Source: CAYJUM01 sp964478915 (GTDB taxonomy: Bacteria; Nitrospirota; Nitrospiria; Nitrospirales; Nitrospiraceae). From it: a DNA stretch of 28,554 nucleotides. Shown in pieces: positions 7,341 through 15,850 of the stretch. Within the stretch, counting starts at the first letter, position 1; every line of letters starts with the position of its first letter. A model generated the notes under the pieces. That model saw only the letters and a program-made list of their open reading frames with translations, made no database searches and had not been told where the DNA came from. The DNA lies in contig CAYZKG010000018.1 of NCBI GenBank assembly GCA_964478915.1, positions 1 through 28,554 on the forward strand, read 5' to 3'. The position numbers and the translations under genes were made by a program.

Positions 7341-9143
7341 ATGGACCCGAAACAAAAACAGTTTTCCATCTGGTACGTCTTCGTCGCGCTCTGGGCGCTG
7401 ATGCTGTTTCAAATTTTCGTGACGCCGTTCTTTCATCCCGCCGAACTGCCTTACAGCGAATTCACTGCAGCGGTCACGGCGGGGAAGGTCGAGGAAGTGG
7501 CAATCTCTTCCACGATGATCGACGGGCGGATGAAACCGGAGGGAGAGAAAAAGGATACTTCTACCTTCCATACGGTACGCGTCGAGGATCCGGATTTGCT
7601 TCGGCTCCTTGCGGCGCACAACGTCAAGGTGACCGGGGTCATCGAGAGCACCTTTCTGAGAGACCTTCTCTCGTGGGTGGTCCCCATCGCGCTGTTCTTC
7701 GCGGTCTGGCTGTTCTTGCTCAGGCGGATGGGCCAGCAAGGCGGGTTCATGACCGTCGGCCAGAGCAAGGCCAAGGTCTACATGGAAAAAGACGTCAAGG
7801 TGACGTTCGATGATGTGGCCGGTGTCGACGAAGCCAAAGACGAACTGCGGGAGGTCATCGAGTTCTTGAAGACGCCGGAGAAATTCACCCGTCTGGGCGG
7901 CAAGATTCCCAAGGGGATCCTGCTGGTCGGGCCGCCGGGCACCGGGAAAACGCTCCTGGCCAAGGCGGTGGCGGGAGAGGCAGGCGTCCCATTCTTCTCG
8001 ATCAGCGGCTCGGAGTTTGTCGAGCTGTTCGTTGGGGTGGGGGCCGCCCGGGTCCGAGACCTGTTTCTCCAGGCCAAAGACAAGGCGCCCTGCATTATTT
8101 TCATCGACGAGCTGGATGCCTTGGGCAAGGCCCGCGGCATGGGCCCGATGGCGCACGAGGAGCGGGAGCAGACCCTCAATCAATTGCTGGTGGAGATGGA
8201 TGGGTTCGATCCCCGGGTGGGCGTCATCCTGATGTCCGCGACGAATCGGCCCGAGATTTTGGACCCGGCCCTGCTGCGAGCCGGGCGGTTCGACCGTCAT
8301 GTCCTGGTGGATCGGCCGGACAAAGCGGGGCGCCTGGCCATTCTCAAAGTGCACGCCCGCGGGGTGCCGCTCGCATCCGAGGCCGACCTGGACGTGATCG
8401 CCGCCATGACAGTCGGCTTCGTCGGTGCCGACCTGGCGAACATTATCAATGAGGCTGCCCTACTGGCGGTGCGACGTGGGAAGGATATCGTTGGTCTGGC
8501 CGAGCTGCAGGAGGCGGTCGAGCGCGTCATCGCGGGTCTGGAAAAGAAAAATCGTGTCCTGAACCGGATGGAAAAGGAGCGCGTGGCTCACCATGAGGTG
8601 GGCCACGCCCTGGTGGCTCTGTCGATTCCGGGCTGTGACGCCGTTCATAAGATTTCGGTGATCCCGCGGGGCATCGCCGCACTCGGATATACCCTCCAGC
8701 TGCCGACGGAAGATCGCTTCCTCATGACCAAGTCGGAGCTGGAAAACAAGATTGCCGTGCTGCTGGGCGGTCGGGTCGCCGAGGAAATCGTCTATCGCGA
8801 AGTGTCCACCGGTGCGCAGGATGACCTGCTGAAGGCGACGGATATAGCCAAGAGCATGGTCAAAACCTACGGGATGAGCGAGAAGCTGGGGCAAATCAGC
8901 TTCGACCGAGACCGCCAGCCGTTGTTTCTCCAGCCCGCTCAGCCGCACACGCCTAGCGACTACAGCGAAGAGACCTCGCGGGAGATCGACTGCGAGGTAC
9001 GCCGTATCATGGATCAGCAGTACGCTCGGGTCAGATCGATCCTGGGGGCGCAGCAAGAGGCTCTTCGCAAGGCCGCCGCGGTGGTGCTCGAGAAGGAAAC
9101 CGTCACCGGCGAGGAGCTCAAGGCCATCGTGTCATCCCGTTGA
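7341..9143 (+). CDS. ftsH: FtsH-type membrane-bound AAA+ zinc protease
   Basis: 600 residues. Two N-terminal membrane helices (about 10-29 and 109-127) flank a small periplasmic domain. The AAA module has Walker A GPPGTGKT (197-204), Walker B IIFIDELDA (252-260), the second region of homology with TNRPEILDPALLRAGRFDR (301-319) and the FVG pore motif ISGSEFVELFVGVG. The M41 protease domain has HEVGH (418-422) and third ligand Asp495 in STGAQDDL. The enzyme degrades membrane and unstable cytosolic proteins. The DELDALGKARG stretch differs from the canonical DEIDAVGRxRG, suggesting a second, divergent FtsH paralogue rather than the housekeeping copy. No strong ribosome site precedes the start. 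clpB follows 43 bases downstream. Confidence 0.95.
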   Translation: MDPKQKQFSIWYVFVALWALMLFQIFVTPFFHPAELPYSEFTAAVTAGKVEEVAISSTMIDGRMKPEGEKKDTSTFHTVRVEDPDLLRLLAAHNVKVTGVIESTFLRDLLSWVVPIALFFAVWLFLLRRMGQQGGFMTVGQSKAKVYMEKDVKVTFDDVAGVDEAKDELREVIEFLKTPEKFTRLGGKIPKGILLVGPPGTGKTLLAKAVAGEAGVPFFSISGSEFVELFVGVGAARVRDLFLQAKDKAPCIIFIDELDALGKARGMGPMAHEEREQTLNQLLVEMDGFDPRVGVILMSATNRPEILDPALLRAGRFDRHVLVDRPDKAGRLAILKVHARGVPLASEADLDVIAAMTVGFVGADLANIINEAALLAVRRGKDIVGLAELQEAVERVIAGLEKKNRVLNRMEKERVAHHEVGHALVALSIPGCDAVHKISVIPRGIAALGYTLQLPTEDRFLMTKSELENKIAVLLGGRVAEEIVYREVSTGAQDDLLKATDIAKSMVKTYGMSEKLGQISFDRDRQPLFLQPAQPHTPSDYSEETSREIDCEVRRIMDQQYARVRSILGAQQEALRKAAAVVLEKETVTGEELKAIVSSR

Positions 9144-9186
9144 CTTGCCCCCTCGGGTGATTACCTGACTCGTTACGAGCTAAGAT

Positions 9187-11790
9187 ATGGACATGAACCG
9201 CATGACCGTCAAACTGCAAGAGGCGCTGCAGGCTGCGTCCTCCCAGGCGATGCGTCGCGGCCATCAGGGTATCGACGTGGAGCACGTCCTGCTGGCGCTC
9301 CTGGAACAAGACGGTGGACTGGCGAGGCCGCTGCTGGAGCAGGCGGGCGTCTCACCGTCTGCCGTGCAGGCGGCGGCGGAGCAGGCGTTGGCGAAGCTTC
9401 CGCAAGTCCAAGGACCAGGAGCGGCACCCGGCCAGCTTCACATCACCTCCCGATTGTCCCAGATCCTGACCTGCGCCGAGAACGAGATGCAGGGGCTCCG
9501 GGATGAGTACCTGAGCGTGGAGCATGTGCTCCTGGCGATGGTGGATGATGGCGGCGTGTTCCGCCGGTTGGGCGTGACGCGTGAGAAGCTGTTGTCGGCG
9601 CTACAGGCCGTGCGGGGCAATCAGCGCGTGACGAGCCAGGACCCTGAAGGCACCTACCAGGCTCTGGAGAAATACGGTCGCGACCTAACCAGGCTTGCCG
9701 GCCAGGGCAAGTTGGATCCGGTGATCGGCCGGGACGAGGAGATTCGCCGCGTCATTCAGATCCTGTCCAGGCGAACGAAGAACAATCCGGTCCTGATCGG
9801 GGAGCCGGGAGTCGGCAAGACAGCTATCGTGGAAGGTCTCGCCCAGCGGATCGTGAAGGGCGATGTCCCGGAAGGCCTCAAGCAGAAACGGCTGATCGTG
9901 CTCGACATGGGCGCCCTGGTGGCGGGCGCCAAGTTCCGTGGCGAGTTTGAGGAACGGCTGAAGGCCGTGCTGAAAGAAATCCAGGCGGCTCAGGGCCAGG
10001 TTCTCTTGTTCATTGACGAGTTGCACACCGTCGTGGGAGCCGGGGCGGCCGAGGGTGCAGTCGATGCGGCCAATCTTCTCAAACCGATGCTGGCCCGCGG
10101 CGAACTGCACCTGATCGGTGCGACCACGCTGGACGAGTATCGAAAACACGTGGAAAAGGATGCCGCCCTGGAGCGGCGGTTCCAACCGGTCATGGTCGAC
10201 CAGCCTTCCGTCGAGGATACGGTCTCGATCCTCCGCGGCCTCAAAGAGCGGTACGAGCTGCATCATGGCGTGAAGATCAAGGATGCGGCGCTGGTGGCCG
10301 CGGCGAGGCTTTCCAGTCGCTACATCAGCGATCGGTTCCTGCCGGACAAGGCCATTGACCTGGTTGATGAGGCGGCGGCTCGACTGCGGACGGAGATCGA
10401 TAGCATGCCGGCGGAGCTGGACGAGGTCTCGCGGAAAGTCCTGCAGCTCGAGATCGAGCGCGAGGCCTTGAGAAAAGAGACCGATCCGGCGAGTCGAGCC
10501 CGCCTGGAGAAGCTGGAGCAAGAGCTGGAAGACAAGCGGCGGGAGTCCGATTCGCTGAAGGCTCGCTGGGAGGCCGAAAAAGCCTCGGTCGGGAAGCTTC
10601 AGAAGATCCGCGAGCAGATCGAGGATGTCAAGCAAGCGATCGAGCGGGCCGAGCGGGCGTACGATCTCAACCGCGTGGCCGAGCTGCGCTATGGTACGCT
10701 GCCCAAGTTGGAGAAGGACGTGGCGGCCGAAGAGCAAGAGCTTGTCAAGCAACAGGGAGGTCACCGCTTACTGAAAGAAGAGGTGGACGAGGAGGACATC
10801 GCCCACGTCGTCTGCCGCTGGACCGGCATTCCGGTCAGCCGGCTGCTGGAAGGCGAGATGGAGAAGCTGCTGCGCCTGCCCGAGCTGCTGCATCGCCGCG
10901 TGGTCGGCCAGGACGAGGCGGTTCGGGCGGTGGCGGATGCGGTGTTGCGGGCCCGTTCAGGCATCAAGGATCCCAACCGGCCGATCGGCTCGTTCCTGTT
11001 CCTCGGCCCGACAGGCGTAGGCAAGACCGAGCTGGCCCGCGCCCTGGCGTTCACGTTGTTCGATGACGAGGCGAGCCTGGTCCGGATTGATATGTCCGAG
11101 TACATGGAGAAGCACACCGTGGCTCGGCTGATCGGAGCGCCACCGGGGTACGTGGGATACGAAGAAGGCGGCCAGCTGACCGAAACGGTGCGCCGACGCC
11201 CGTTTTCGGTCATTCTCTTCGATGAAATCGAGAAAGCGCACCATGATGTCTTCAACGTGCTGTTGCAGGTGCTCGACGATGGCCGTCTCACGGACGGGCA
11301 GGGCCGGACCGTGGACTTCAAGAACACCGTCTTGATCATGACGTCGAACCTGGGCAGCCAGGACATCCTGGACGCCCAACAGCGACGACTGCCGTACGAG
11401 GAGATGCGCAAGATGGTCTTGGGGGAACTGCGGAGGCATTTCCGGCCGGAGTTCCTGAACCGTCTGGATGAGATCGTGGTGTTCCATGCATTGACCGGCG
11501 ACCAAGTGGCGAAGATCGTGGATATCCAGCTCGGCCGGCTGCGCCAACGCCTGGCGGAGCGGCGAATCTCGCTCGAGCTGACGGCGGCAGCGCTTGCCGA
11601 CCTCGCGGCGCGTGGCCTGGACCCCATCTACGGGGCGCGGCCGCTGAAGCGGTTGATCCAGCAAGAGGTCGAGACCCCTATTGCCCGGCTGCTGATCAGA
11701 GGGGAGCTCAAGGACGGCGAGACCGCCATGGTGGACATGAAGGATGGACAGCTCGCGGTGATTCCCATCGTGGAGGCGCGAGCGGACTAG
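9187..11790 (+). CDS. clpB: ATP-dependent disaggregase ClpB
   Basis: 867 residues, close to the usual 860. The N-domain carries the paired Clp-N repeats (QEALQAASSQAMRRGHQGIDVEHVLLALL and EYLSVEHVLLAMV). NBD1 has Walker A GEPGVGKT (205-212). A long Arg/Glu-rich M-domain coiled coil spans about 405-530, which identifies ClpB rather than ClpA or ClpC. NBD2 has GPTGVGKT (about 606-613) and Walker B VILFDEIEKAHHDVFN. There is no ClpP-binding IGF/L loop in the expected place. With DnaK it resolubilises aggregated proteins. Start choice: ATG 9187 has no ribosome site. TAAGAT at 9181-9186 would start transcription at the second ATG (9193), so MNRMTVKLQEAL may be the true N-terminus. Confidence 0.96.
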   Translation: MDMNRMTVKLQEALQAASSQAMRRGHQGIDVEHVLLALLEQDGGLARPLLEQAGVSPSAVQAAAEQALAKLPQVQGPGAAPGQLHITSRLSQILTCAENEMQGLRDEYLSVEHVLLAMVDDGGVFRRLGVTREKLLSALQAVRGNQRVTSQDPEGTYQALEKYGRDLTRLAGQGKLDPVIGRDEEIRRVIQILSRRTKNNPVLIGEPGVGKTAIVEGLAQRIVKGDVPEGLKQKRLIVLDMGALVAGAKFRGEFEERLKAVLKEIQAAQGQVLLFIDELHTVVGAGAAEGAVDAANLLKPMLARGELHLIGATTLDEYRKHVEKDAALERRFQPVMVDQPSVEDTVSILRGLKERYELHHGVKIKDAALVAAARLSSRYISDRFLPDKAIDLVDEAAARLRTEIDSMPAELDEVSRKVLQLEIEREALRKETDPASRARLEKLEQELEDKRRESDSLKARWEAEKASVGKLQKIREQIEDVKQAIERAERAYDLNRVAELRYGTLPKLEKDVAAEEQELVKQQGGHRLLKEEVDEEDIAHVVCRWTGIPVSRLLEGEMEKLLRLPELLHRRVVGQDEAVRAVADAVLRARSGIKDPNRPIGSFLFLGPTGVGKTELARALAFTLFDDEASLVRIDMSEYMEKHTVARLIGAPPGYVGYEEGGQLTETVRRRPFSVILFDEIEKAHHDVFNVLLQVLDDGRLTDGQGRTVDFKNTVLIMTSNLGSQDILDAQQRRLPYEEMRKMVLGELRRHFRPEFLNRLDEIVVFHALTGDQVAKIVDIQLGRLRQRLAERRISLELTAAALADLAARGLDPIYGARPLKRLIQQEVETPIARLLIRGELKDGETAMVDMKDGQLAVIPIVEARAD

Positions 11791-11829
11791 CCGTCTCCCC
11801 CGACCACGTGCAAAAAACTTACGTAATAT

Positions 11830-11858
11830 TTGACATTCTCCGGAAACTCCTCTAGCGT
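11830..11858 (+). promoter_or_regulatory. candidate promoter for the cyclase gene
   Basis: A perfect TTGACA (11830-11835), 17 bases, then TAGCGT (11853-11858). The -10 is poor (3 of 6) but the -35 and spacing are good. It lies in the 109-base gap after clpB, where no terminator hairpin is visible. Confidence 0.35.
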
Positions 11859-11899
11859 TTCCCTCAGCGCCGAAATCTTGTCCGTTTTCCGAGGCCAGC

Positions 11900-13531
11900 A
11901 TGCAGACATCGCAGAGGGCTGACGAGATCATCCTTCAGGATCGCGCCAGCGCGTCGGGCGAAGGCCAGATCCTCAACGTCCGCGGCAGTAGCGTGGCGGT
12001 GCTGACCGTCACCGGCACCTTTTCCGCCGCCGTCACGGTTGAGTCCAACAGCAACCGTCCCGGAGAAGGCTGGGTCGGCATGCCGGCGATCAGCATGGAC
12101 ACGGGGAAGTCCGTGTCCACGCTCGGGCCCGGGCGATATTTGATCCTCTGTAAGGGCGTGCACCAGCTTCGCGCTCGGATCGTGCAGTGGGAATCGGGAG
12201 AAGTCACGGTGGTAGGGCGGGCTGTGGACTCGGAGTCGGGGGCCGGCGCCATGGTGGCGGCTCCGGAGACACCGGTCCCGGCTCGCGTCGCTCCCCAGAC
12301 CGAACTCCCCTCCGCCGTGACCGAAATCGGGTATCCCGCCTACATGGTCAACCGCAACTGGGATGTGGAGTGGATCAACGACAAAGCCGAGGAGCTGATC
12401 TTCGGACGTGCGATCCGAAAGATTCCCAACATCGAAGACCGGCACTTCTTCAAGCTGCTGTTTACCACCCCGGTCCGGGAGATGGTCACGGACTTCGACG
12501 CGTTCGTGAACAGCCATCTGCCTCTGATCCAGGGCGATCTGCCCATTCCCAGCCGTAATCCCATCCTGCTGACGCTCAGAGGGGAGAGCCTCAATTGGCT
12601 CGAGCGCATCTGGCCGAAGGAGACGCAGAAGCTCCCGCCTGTGGACTGCCGCGAGGAAACGCTTCGCTTCCGCCAGGCCTCCGTGCAGGGATACCATCGG
12701 GTCGCCGCGATCTTCCGTGAAGGCATCCTGATCATCTGGATCCCCGGCATCGTCAACCTGAATCCGATCGTCGATCTGCTCACGGGCCGCCAGCAGGTGA
12801 TTACCGACCTGCTGATCCACAAGCTCCCGACCCTGCAGTCCATGGCGGTGCTGGTGGCCGATCTGCAGAGTTCGGTCAAGATCTGCGCGGACCTGCCGCC
12901 CGAGGAGTATTTCGAGCTGATCACCGACATCTGGACGCGGCTGGAGCACCCGTTCCGTCAGTACGGCGGCAGCTCGGGTAAGCACATCGGCGATGGTGTG
13001 GTCCGGTATTTCCTGGCGAAACGGGACAACGCCACCGTGCACACCCTGAATGCGCTGCTCTGTGCCGACGCCATTCGCAAGTGCATGGCCGAGATCGATG
13101 CTGCCTGGAAAACGAAAAAGAACTGGCTGAACCACCTTGTCCTGAACATGGGGCTTCACGAAGGCCGCGAATGGTTCGGGTATATTCCGAGCCTGCCGGC
13201 TCCCGAGTTCACCGCCCTCGGTGACACCGTCAACATCGCGGCTCGCCTGACCGGGGTGTCCCGGAACGGCGCCCTGTGGATCACCAAGCAGGCGCTGAGC
13301 TCCCTGCCGTCGGAAGTCATGGAGCACATCGTGTATGGCATCCGGAGAGGGACCGGGAGCGACGAACATTTCCTGCCCAGGACCTATTCCCGGGTGGTCG
13401 ACCTTCCGGAGCACGAGCGCATCCCCAAAGCCGGGGATATCGCCAATCTCGCGGTCACCGAGGTCGTTCGCCTGAACGCCCAGGCGATTCAGGACTATCT
13501 CCGGATATCCTCGACGGCTGGGAATAAATGA
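11900..13531 (+). CDS. class III adenylate/guanylate cyclase with phage-type beta domain and MmyB-like sensor
   Basis: 543 residues in three parts. Residues about 20-110 (VLTVTGTFSAAVTVE... GWVGMPA... GVHQLRARIVQWESGEVTVVGRAV) follow the beta-sandwich pattern common in phage structural proteins. Residues about 143-235 (GYPAYMVNRNWDVEWINDKAEELI... HFFKLLFTTPVREMV) resemble the PAS-like ligand-binding domain of MmyB-type regulators. Residues about 314-500 are the catalytic domain: metal-binding Asp321 in VADLQSS and Asp365 in HIGDGVV, plus transition-state Asn445 and Arg449 in GDTVNIAARL. Lys361 and Glu436 occupy the base-selecting positions, which leans towards ATP. No membrane helix. All catalytic residues are present, so it should make cAMP or cGMP in the cytosol. 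GAGG lies 5 bases before the ATG. Confidence 0.8.
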   Translation: MQTSQRADEIILQDRASASGEGQILNVRGSSVAVLTVTGTFSAAVTVESNSNRPGEGWVGMPAISMDTGKSVSTLGPGRYLILCKGVHQLRARIVQWESGEVTVVGRAVDSESGAGAMVAAPETPVPARVAPQTELPSAVTEIGYPAYMVNRNWDVEWINDKAEELIFGRAIRKIPNIEDRHFFKLLFTTPVREMVTDFDAFVNSHLPLIQGDLPIPSRNPILLTLRGESLNWLERIWPKETQKLPPVDCREETLRFRQASVQGYHRVAAIFREGILIIWIPGIVNLNPIVDLLTGRQQVITDLLIHKLPTLQSMAVLVADLQSSVKICADLPPEEYFELITDIWTRLEHPFRQYGGSSGKHIGDGVVRYFLAKRDNATVHTLNALLCADAIRKCMAEIDAAWKTKKNWLNHLVLNMGLHEGREWFGYIPSLPAPEFTALGDTVNIAARLTGVSRNGALWITKQALSSLPSEVMEHIVYGIRRGTGSDEHFLPRTYSRVVDLPEHERIPKAGDIANLAVTEVVRLNAQAIQDYLRISSTAGNK

Positions 13532-13558
13532 GATAATCCTGCGGATCGTTCCGGCTCC

Positions 13559-13584
13559 GGGTGTGTCACCGGGTTGACACGCCC
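13559..13584 (+). terminator. hairpin after the cyclase gene
   Basis: GGGTGTGTC, an 8-base loop and GACACGCCC form a 9-bp stem with one G-U pair, 28 bases past the cyclase stop. No U-run follows, so termination may be weak or the hairpin may serve another role. The right arm overlaps the TTGACA of the tRNA promoter candidate. Confidence 0.4.
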
Positions 13585-13603
13585 ATCTCCCCACCTGTAA
13601 AAG
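13574..13603 (+). promoter_or_regulatory. candidate promoter for tRNA-Leu
   Basis: TTGACA (13574-13579), 18 bases, then TAAAAG (13598-13603). Transcription would start near 13610, about 55 bases before the mature tRNA 5' end. Confidence 0.4.
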
Positions 13604-13664
13604 AGACCAGTCCTGCTGCAGAGAATTGGCTGTGGAGGCCGATTCGTACCAGCACATGGCGATT

Positions 13665-13747
13665 GCGAGAGTGGCGGAACTGGCAGACGCGCGAGACTTA
13701 GGATCTCGTGGGCAACCGTGGGGGTTCAAGTCCCCCCTCTCGCACCA
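13665..13747 (+). tRNA. tRNA-Leu (anticodon UAG)
   Basis: Full cloverleaf with acceptor GCGAGAG pairing to CTCTCGC and a D arm in GCGGAACTGGCAGAC. The anticodon stem CGAGA/TCTCG encloses loop CTTAGGA, giving anticodon TAG, which reads CUA/CUG leucine codons. A variable region and T arm GGGGG-TTCAAGT-CCCCC follow. The discriminator A and the CCA end are encoded. It sits between the cyclase and tig, 49 bases before the tig start; no integrated element uses it here. Confidence 0.95.
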
Positions 13748-13796
13748 ACCCGCTCCGCAAACCGGGCATACCTAGCCAGCGATCACGGACACCGCG

Positions 13797-15119
13797 ATGA
13801 AACTTGAAGTTACCGAACTCGGTCCGGTGAAGCGCGCCTTGAAGATCGAGGTGCCCGAGGAGGAGGTGAGGCGCGAGTTCGAGCGGGCGTATGCCGAACT
13901 AAACCGGCAGGTCCAGATACCCGGCTTCCGGCCCGGGAAGGCGCCGCTCGCCTTGCTGGAGAAACGATATGCCAAAGCGGTCGAGGAGGACGTGATCCGC
14001 CGATTGGTGCCCGATTACTATGATCGGGCCATCCGGCAGGCCGGGATCGTGCCGGTGCTGGTGGAAGTGCCGCCGCTGGAGCGCGTGAAGATCAAGAAAA
14101 ATGCGCCGCTGTCCTTTACCGCTACCGTGGAGATCAAACCGAAGATCGAGCTGCGTGACTACCGTCCGCCCAACCCCATCTCGTTGAAGCCTGATAAACG
14201 GACCGTGACCGACGAGCAGGTGGACCAGGTTCTGGACAAGCTCAGAGAGCAGCATGCCCCGTTAGGCGCCGCGCCGGCTGGGACCGCGCTGGCGGATGGG
14301 CTCTACGCCGTTCTGGAAGTGGAAGGATTCCTGGATCTCGCGCCGCTCGAAGGGACCAAGAAGGAAGGGCAGCTTCACAAGGTCGGGTCGAAAATTCCCA
14401 TCCTCGGCGTGGAGGTGGACGAGCACCTCATCGGGAAGAAGGAAGGGGAGTTCGTGGAGATTCCCCAACCCTATCCGACCACGCACCCCGACCCGCGGCT
14501 GGCCGGGAAAACCGTCGTGTTCCGTGTGAAAGTCAGCGGGATCAAGCAGAAACAGTTGCCGCTCCTGGACGATGAATTTGCCAAGGACTGCGGTCCCTAC
14601 ACCTCACTCACCGAGCTGAAGGACAAGGTTCGGGCGGAGATGGAGCGAGCGCTGAAACAAGATATCGAAGAGGCCTACAAGGATCAGATCCTGAAGCGTC
14701 TGGCCGACACTCACCACTTTGAGATCCCGGAGACCTTGCTCGAGCGGGAGCTGATGGCGATGATTCGGCAGACGCTGGAATCACGCCGGCGGCAGAAGCC
14801 CGGCGCGGCGGGCTTCCAGGACCCCGTGATGCGGCAGGAAGAGGTCAAGCGCCTGAAAGAGGAATTTCTCCCGGAGTCCAAGCGGCGGGTCAAGATCGGC
14901 TTGATCCTCGAAGCGGTCGCCGAGAAGGAAGGGCTCACGGTGGATGAGGAAGATGTCGAGGCTGAGATCGCCAAATTGGCGTCGGCTCTGAAGATGTCCC
15001 ACGACGAGGTCCGGCGGCTGGTTGATGCCGGAGAGGACTCGCGTGAAGAACTGCGAGCGCGGATCCTGGCGGACAAGGCGCTGGATTTCGTCTATCGCCA
15101 TGCGGTCATCCAGGGATAA
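13797..15119 (+). CDS. tig: trigger factor, ribosome-bound chaperone and prolyl isomerase
   Basis: 440 residues, usual length. The N-terminal ribosome-docking domain has the signature GFRPGKAP (43-50). The central FKBP-like domain spans about 155-250 (GTALADGLYAVLEVEGFLD... VVFRVKVSGIKQKQLPLLDDEFAK). A long helical C-terminal chaperone cradle follows. It binds nascent chains at the ribosomal exit tunnel. The gene leads the classic tig-clpP-clpX cluster; clpP starts 87 bases downstream and has its own promoter candidate. No strong ribosome site is seen at the ATG. Confidence 0.96.
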   Translation: MKLEVTELGPVKRALKIEVPEEEVRREFERAYAELNRQVQIPGFRPGKAPLALLEKRYAKAVEEDVIRRLVPDYYDRAIRQAGIVPVLVEVPPLERVKIKKNAPLSFTATVEIKPKIELRDYRPPNPISLKPDKRTVTDEQVDQVLDKLREQHAPLGAAPAGTALADGLYAVLEVEGFLDLAPLEGTKKEGQLHKVGSKIPILGVEVDEHLIGKKEGEFVEIPQPYPTTHPDPRLAGKTVVFRVKVSGIKQKQLPLLDDEFAKDCGPYTSLTELKDKVRAEMERALKQDIEEAYKDQILKRLADTHHFEIPETLLERELMAMIRQTLESRRRQKPGAAGFQDPVMRQEEVKRLKEEFLPESKRRVKIGLILEAVAEKEGLTVDEEDVEAEIAKLASALKMSHDEVRRLVDAGEDSREELRARILADKALDFVYRHAVIQG

Positions 15120-15138
15120 AAGGCGTCAACGGAAGTGC

Positions 15139-15166
15139 TTGGAACGAGCTGAAATTGTGGTAAGAT
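15139..15166 (+). promoter_or_regulatory. candidate extended -10 promoter for clpP-clpX
   Basis: TTGGAA (15139-15144), 16 bases, then TGG-TAAGAT (-10 at 15161-15166, with the TG extension). Transcription would start near 15173, 34 bases before the clpP ATG. This would let clpPX be expressed apart from tig. Confidence 0.45.
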
Positions 15167-15206
15167 ACACCTCGCTGTCTCACCGACGAAGAAAGGAACT
15201 CGCGTC

Positions 15207-15836
15207 ATGTTAGTGCCCATCGTCATCGAGCAGACCAACCGGGGGGAGCGCGCGTACGACATCTACTCCCGTCTCCTCAAAGACCGGATCATCTTCCTCG
15301 GCGCCCCCATCGACGATATCTTTTCCAACCTGGTGATCGCCCAGCTCTTGTTCTTGGAAGCCGAAGATCCTGAAAAGGACATCAACCTGTACATCACCTC
15401 GCCGGGCGGCAGCGTGACCGCCGGCTTGGGGATCTATGACACTATGCAGTACGTCCGACCGTCGATCACCACGATCTGCATCGGCCAGGCGGCGAGCATG
15501 GGCGCTCTGTTGCTGGCGGCCGGGACGAAGGGAAAGCGGTTCGCGCTTCCCAATGCCCGTGTGCTGATTCACCAGCCTATGGGAGGGTTCCAGGGGCAAG
15601 CCACCGAGATCGACATCCATGCCCGGGAGATTCTGAAGATTCGGGAGCGGTTGAACGAGATCCTGGCCAAGCATACCGGACAGCCGCTGGATAAGATCGC
15701 CCTGGACACGGAGCGCGATTACTTCATGTCGGCGGAAGAGGCGAAGAAGTACGGCCTCGTCGACGAGGTGATCTCGCGGCCCCCCAAATCCATCACGGCA
15801 CTGGTCAAGGAATCCGGAAAGAACGACTCCAAGTAG
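15207..15836 (+). CDS. clpP: ATP-dependent Clp protease proteolytic subunit
   Basis: 209 residues. The catalytic triad is intact: Ser97 in GQAASMGA, His122 in VLIHQPMGG and Asp171 in TERDYFMS, matching the mature E. coli numbering. The N-terminus LVPIVIEQTNRGERAYDIYSRLL is the usual mature start with almost no propeptide. ClpP forms two stacked heptamer rings fed by ClpX, which is encoded 14 bases downstream. AAGGAA lies about 10 bases before the ATG. Confidence 0.98.
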   Translation: MLVPIVIEQTNRGERAYDIYSRLLKDRIIFLGAPIDDIFSNLVIAQLLFLEAEDPEKDINLYITSPGGSVTAGLGIYDTMQYVRPSITTICIGQAASMGALLLAAGTKGKRFALPNARVLIHQPMGGFQGQATEIDIHAREILKIRERLNEILAKHTGQPLDKIALDTERDYFMSAEEAKKYGLVDEVISRPPKSITALVKESGKNDSK

Positions 15837-15850
15837 TCAGGGGGGGCGGG

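Noticed and set aside
9140..9186. A heat-shock promoter before clpB from TTGACT at 9140
   Set aside because: The spacing to TAAGAT at 9181 is 35 bases, too long to be one promoter, and no CIRCE-type inverted repeat is present.
11864..13729. A 621-codon open frame on the minus strand over the cyclase and the tRNA
   Set aside because: It would run through the tRNA-Leu gene and is antisense to the cyclase with intact catalytic residues; high-GC shadow.
13665..13747. tRNA-Leu as the attachment site of an integrated element
   Set aside because: Flanked by core genes (cyclase, tig-clpP-clpX), with no integrase and no second copy of the tRNA 3' end in the window.
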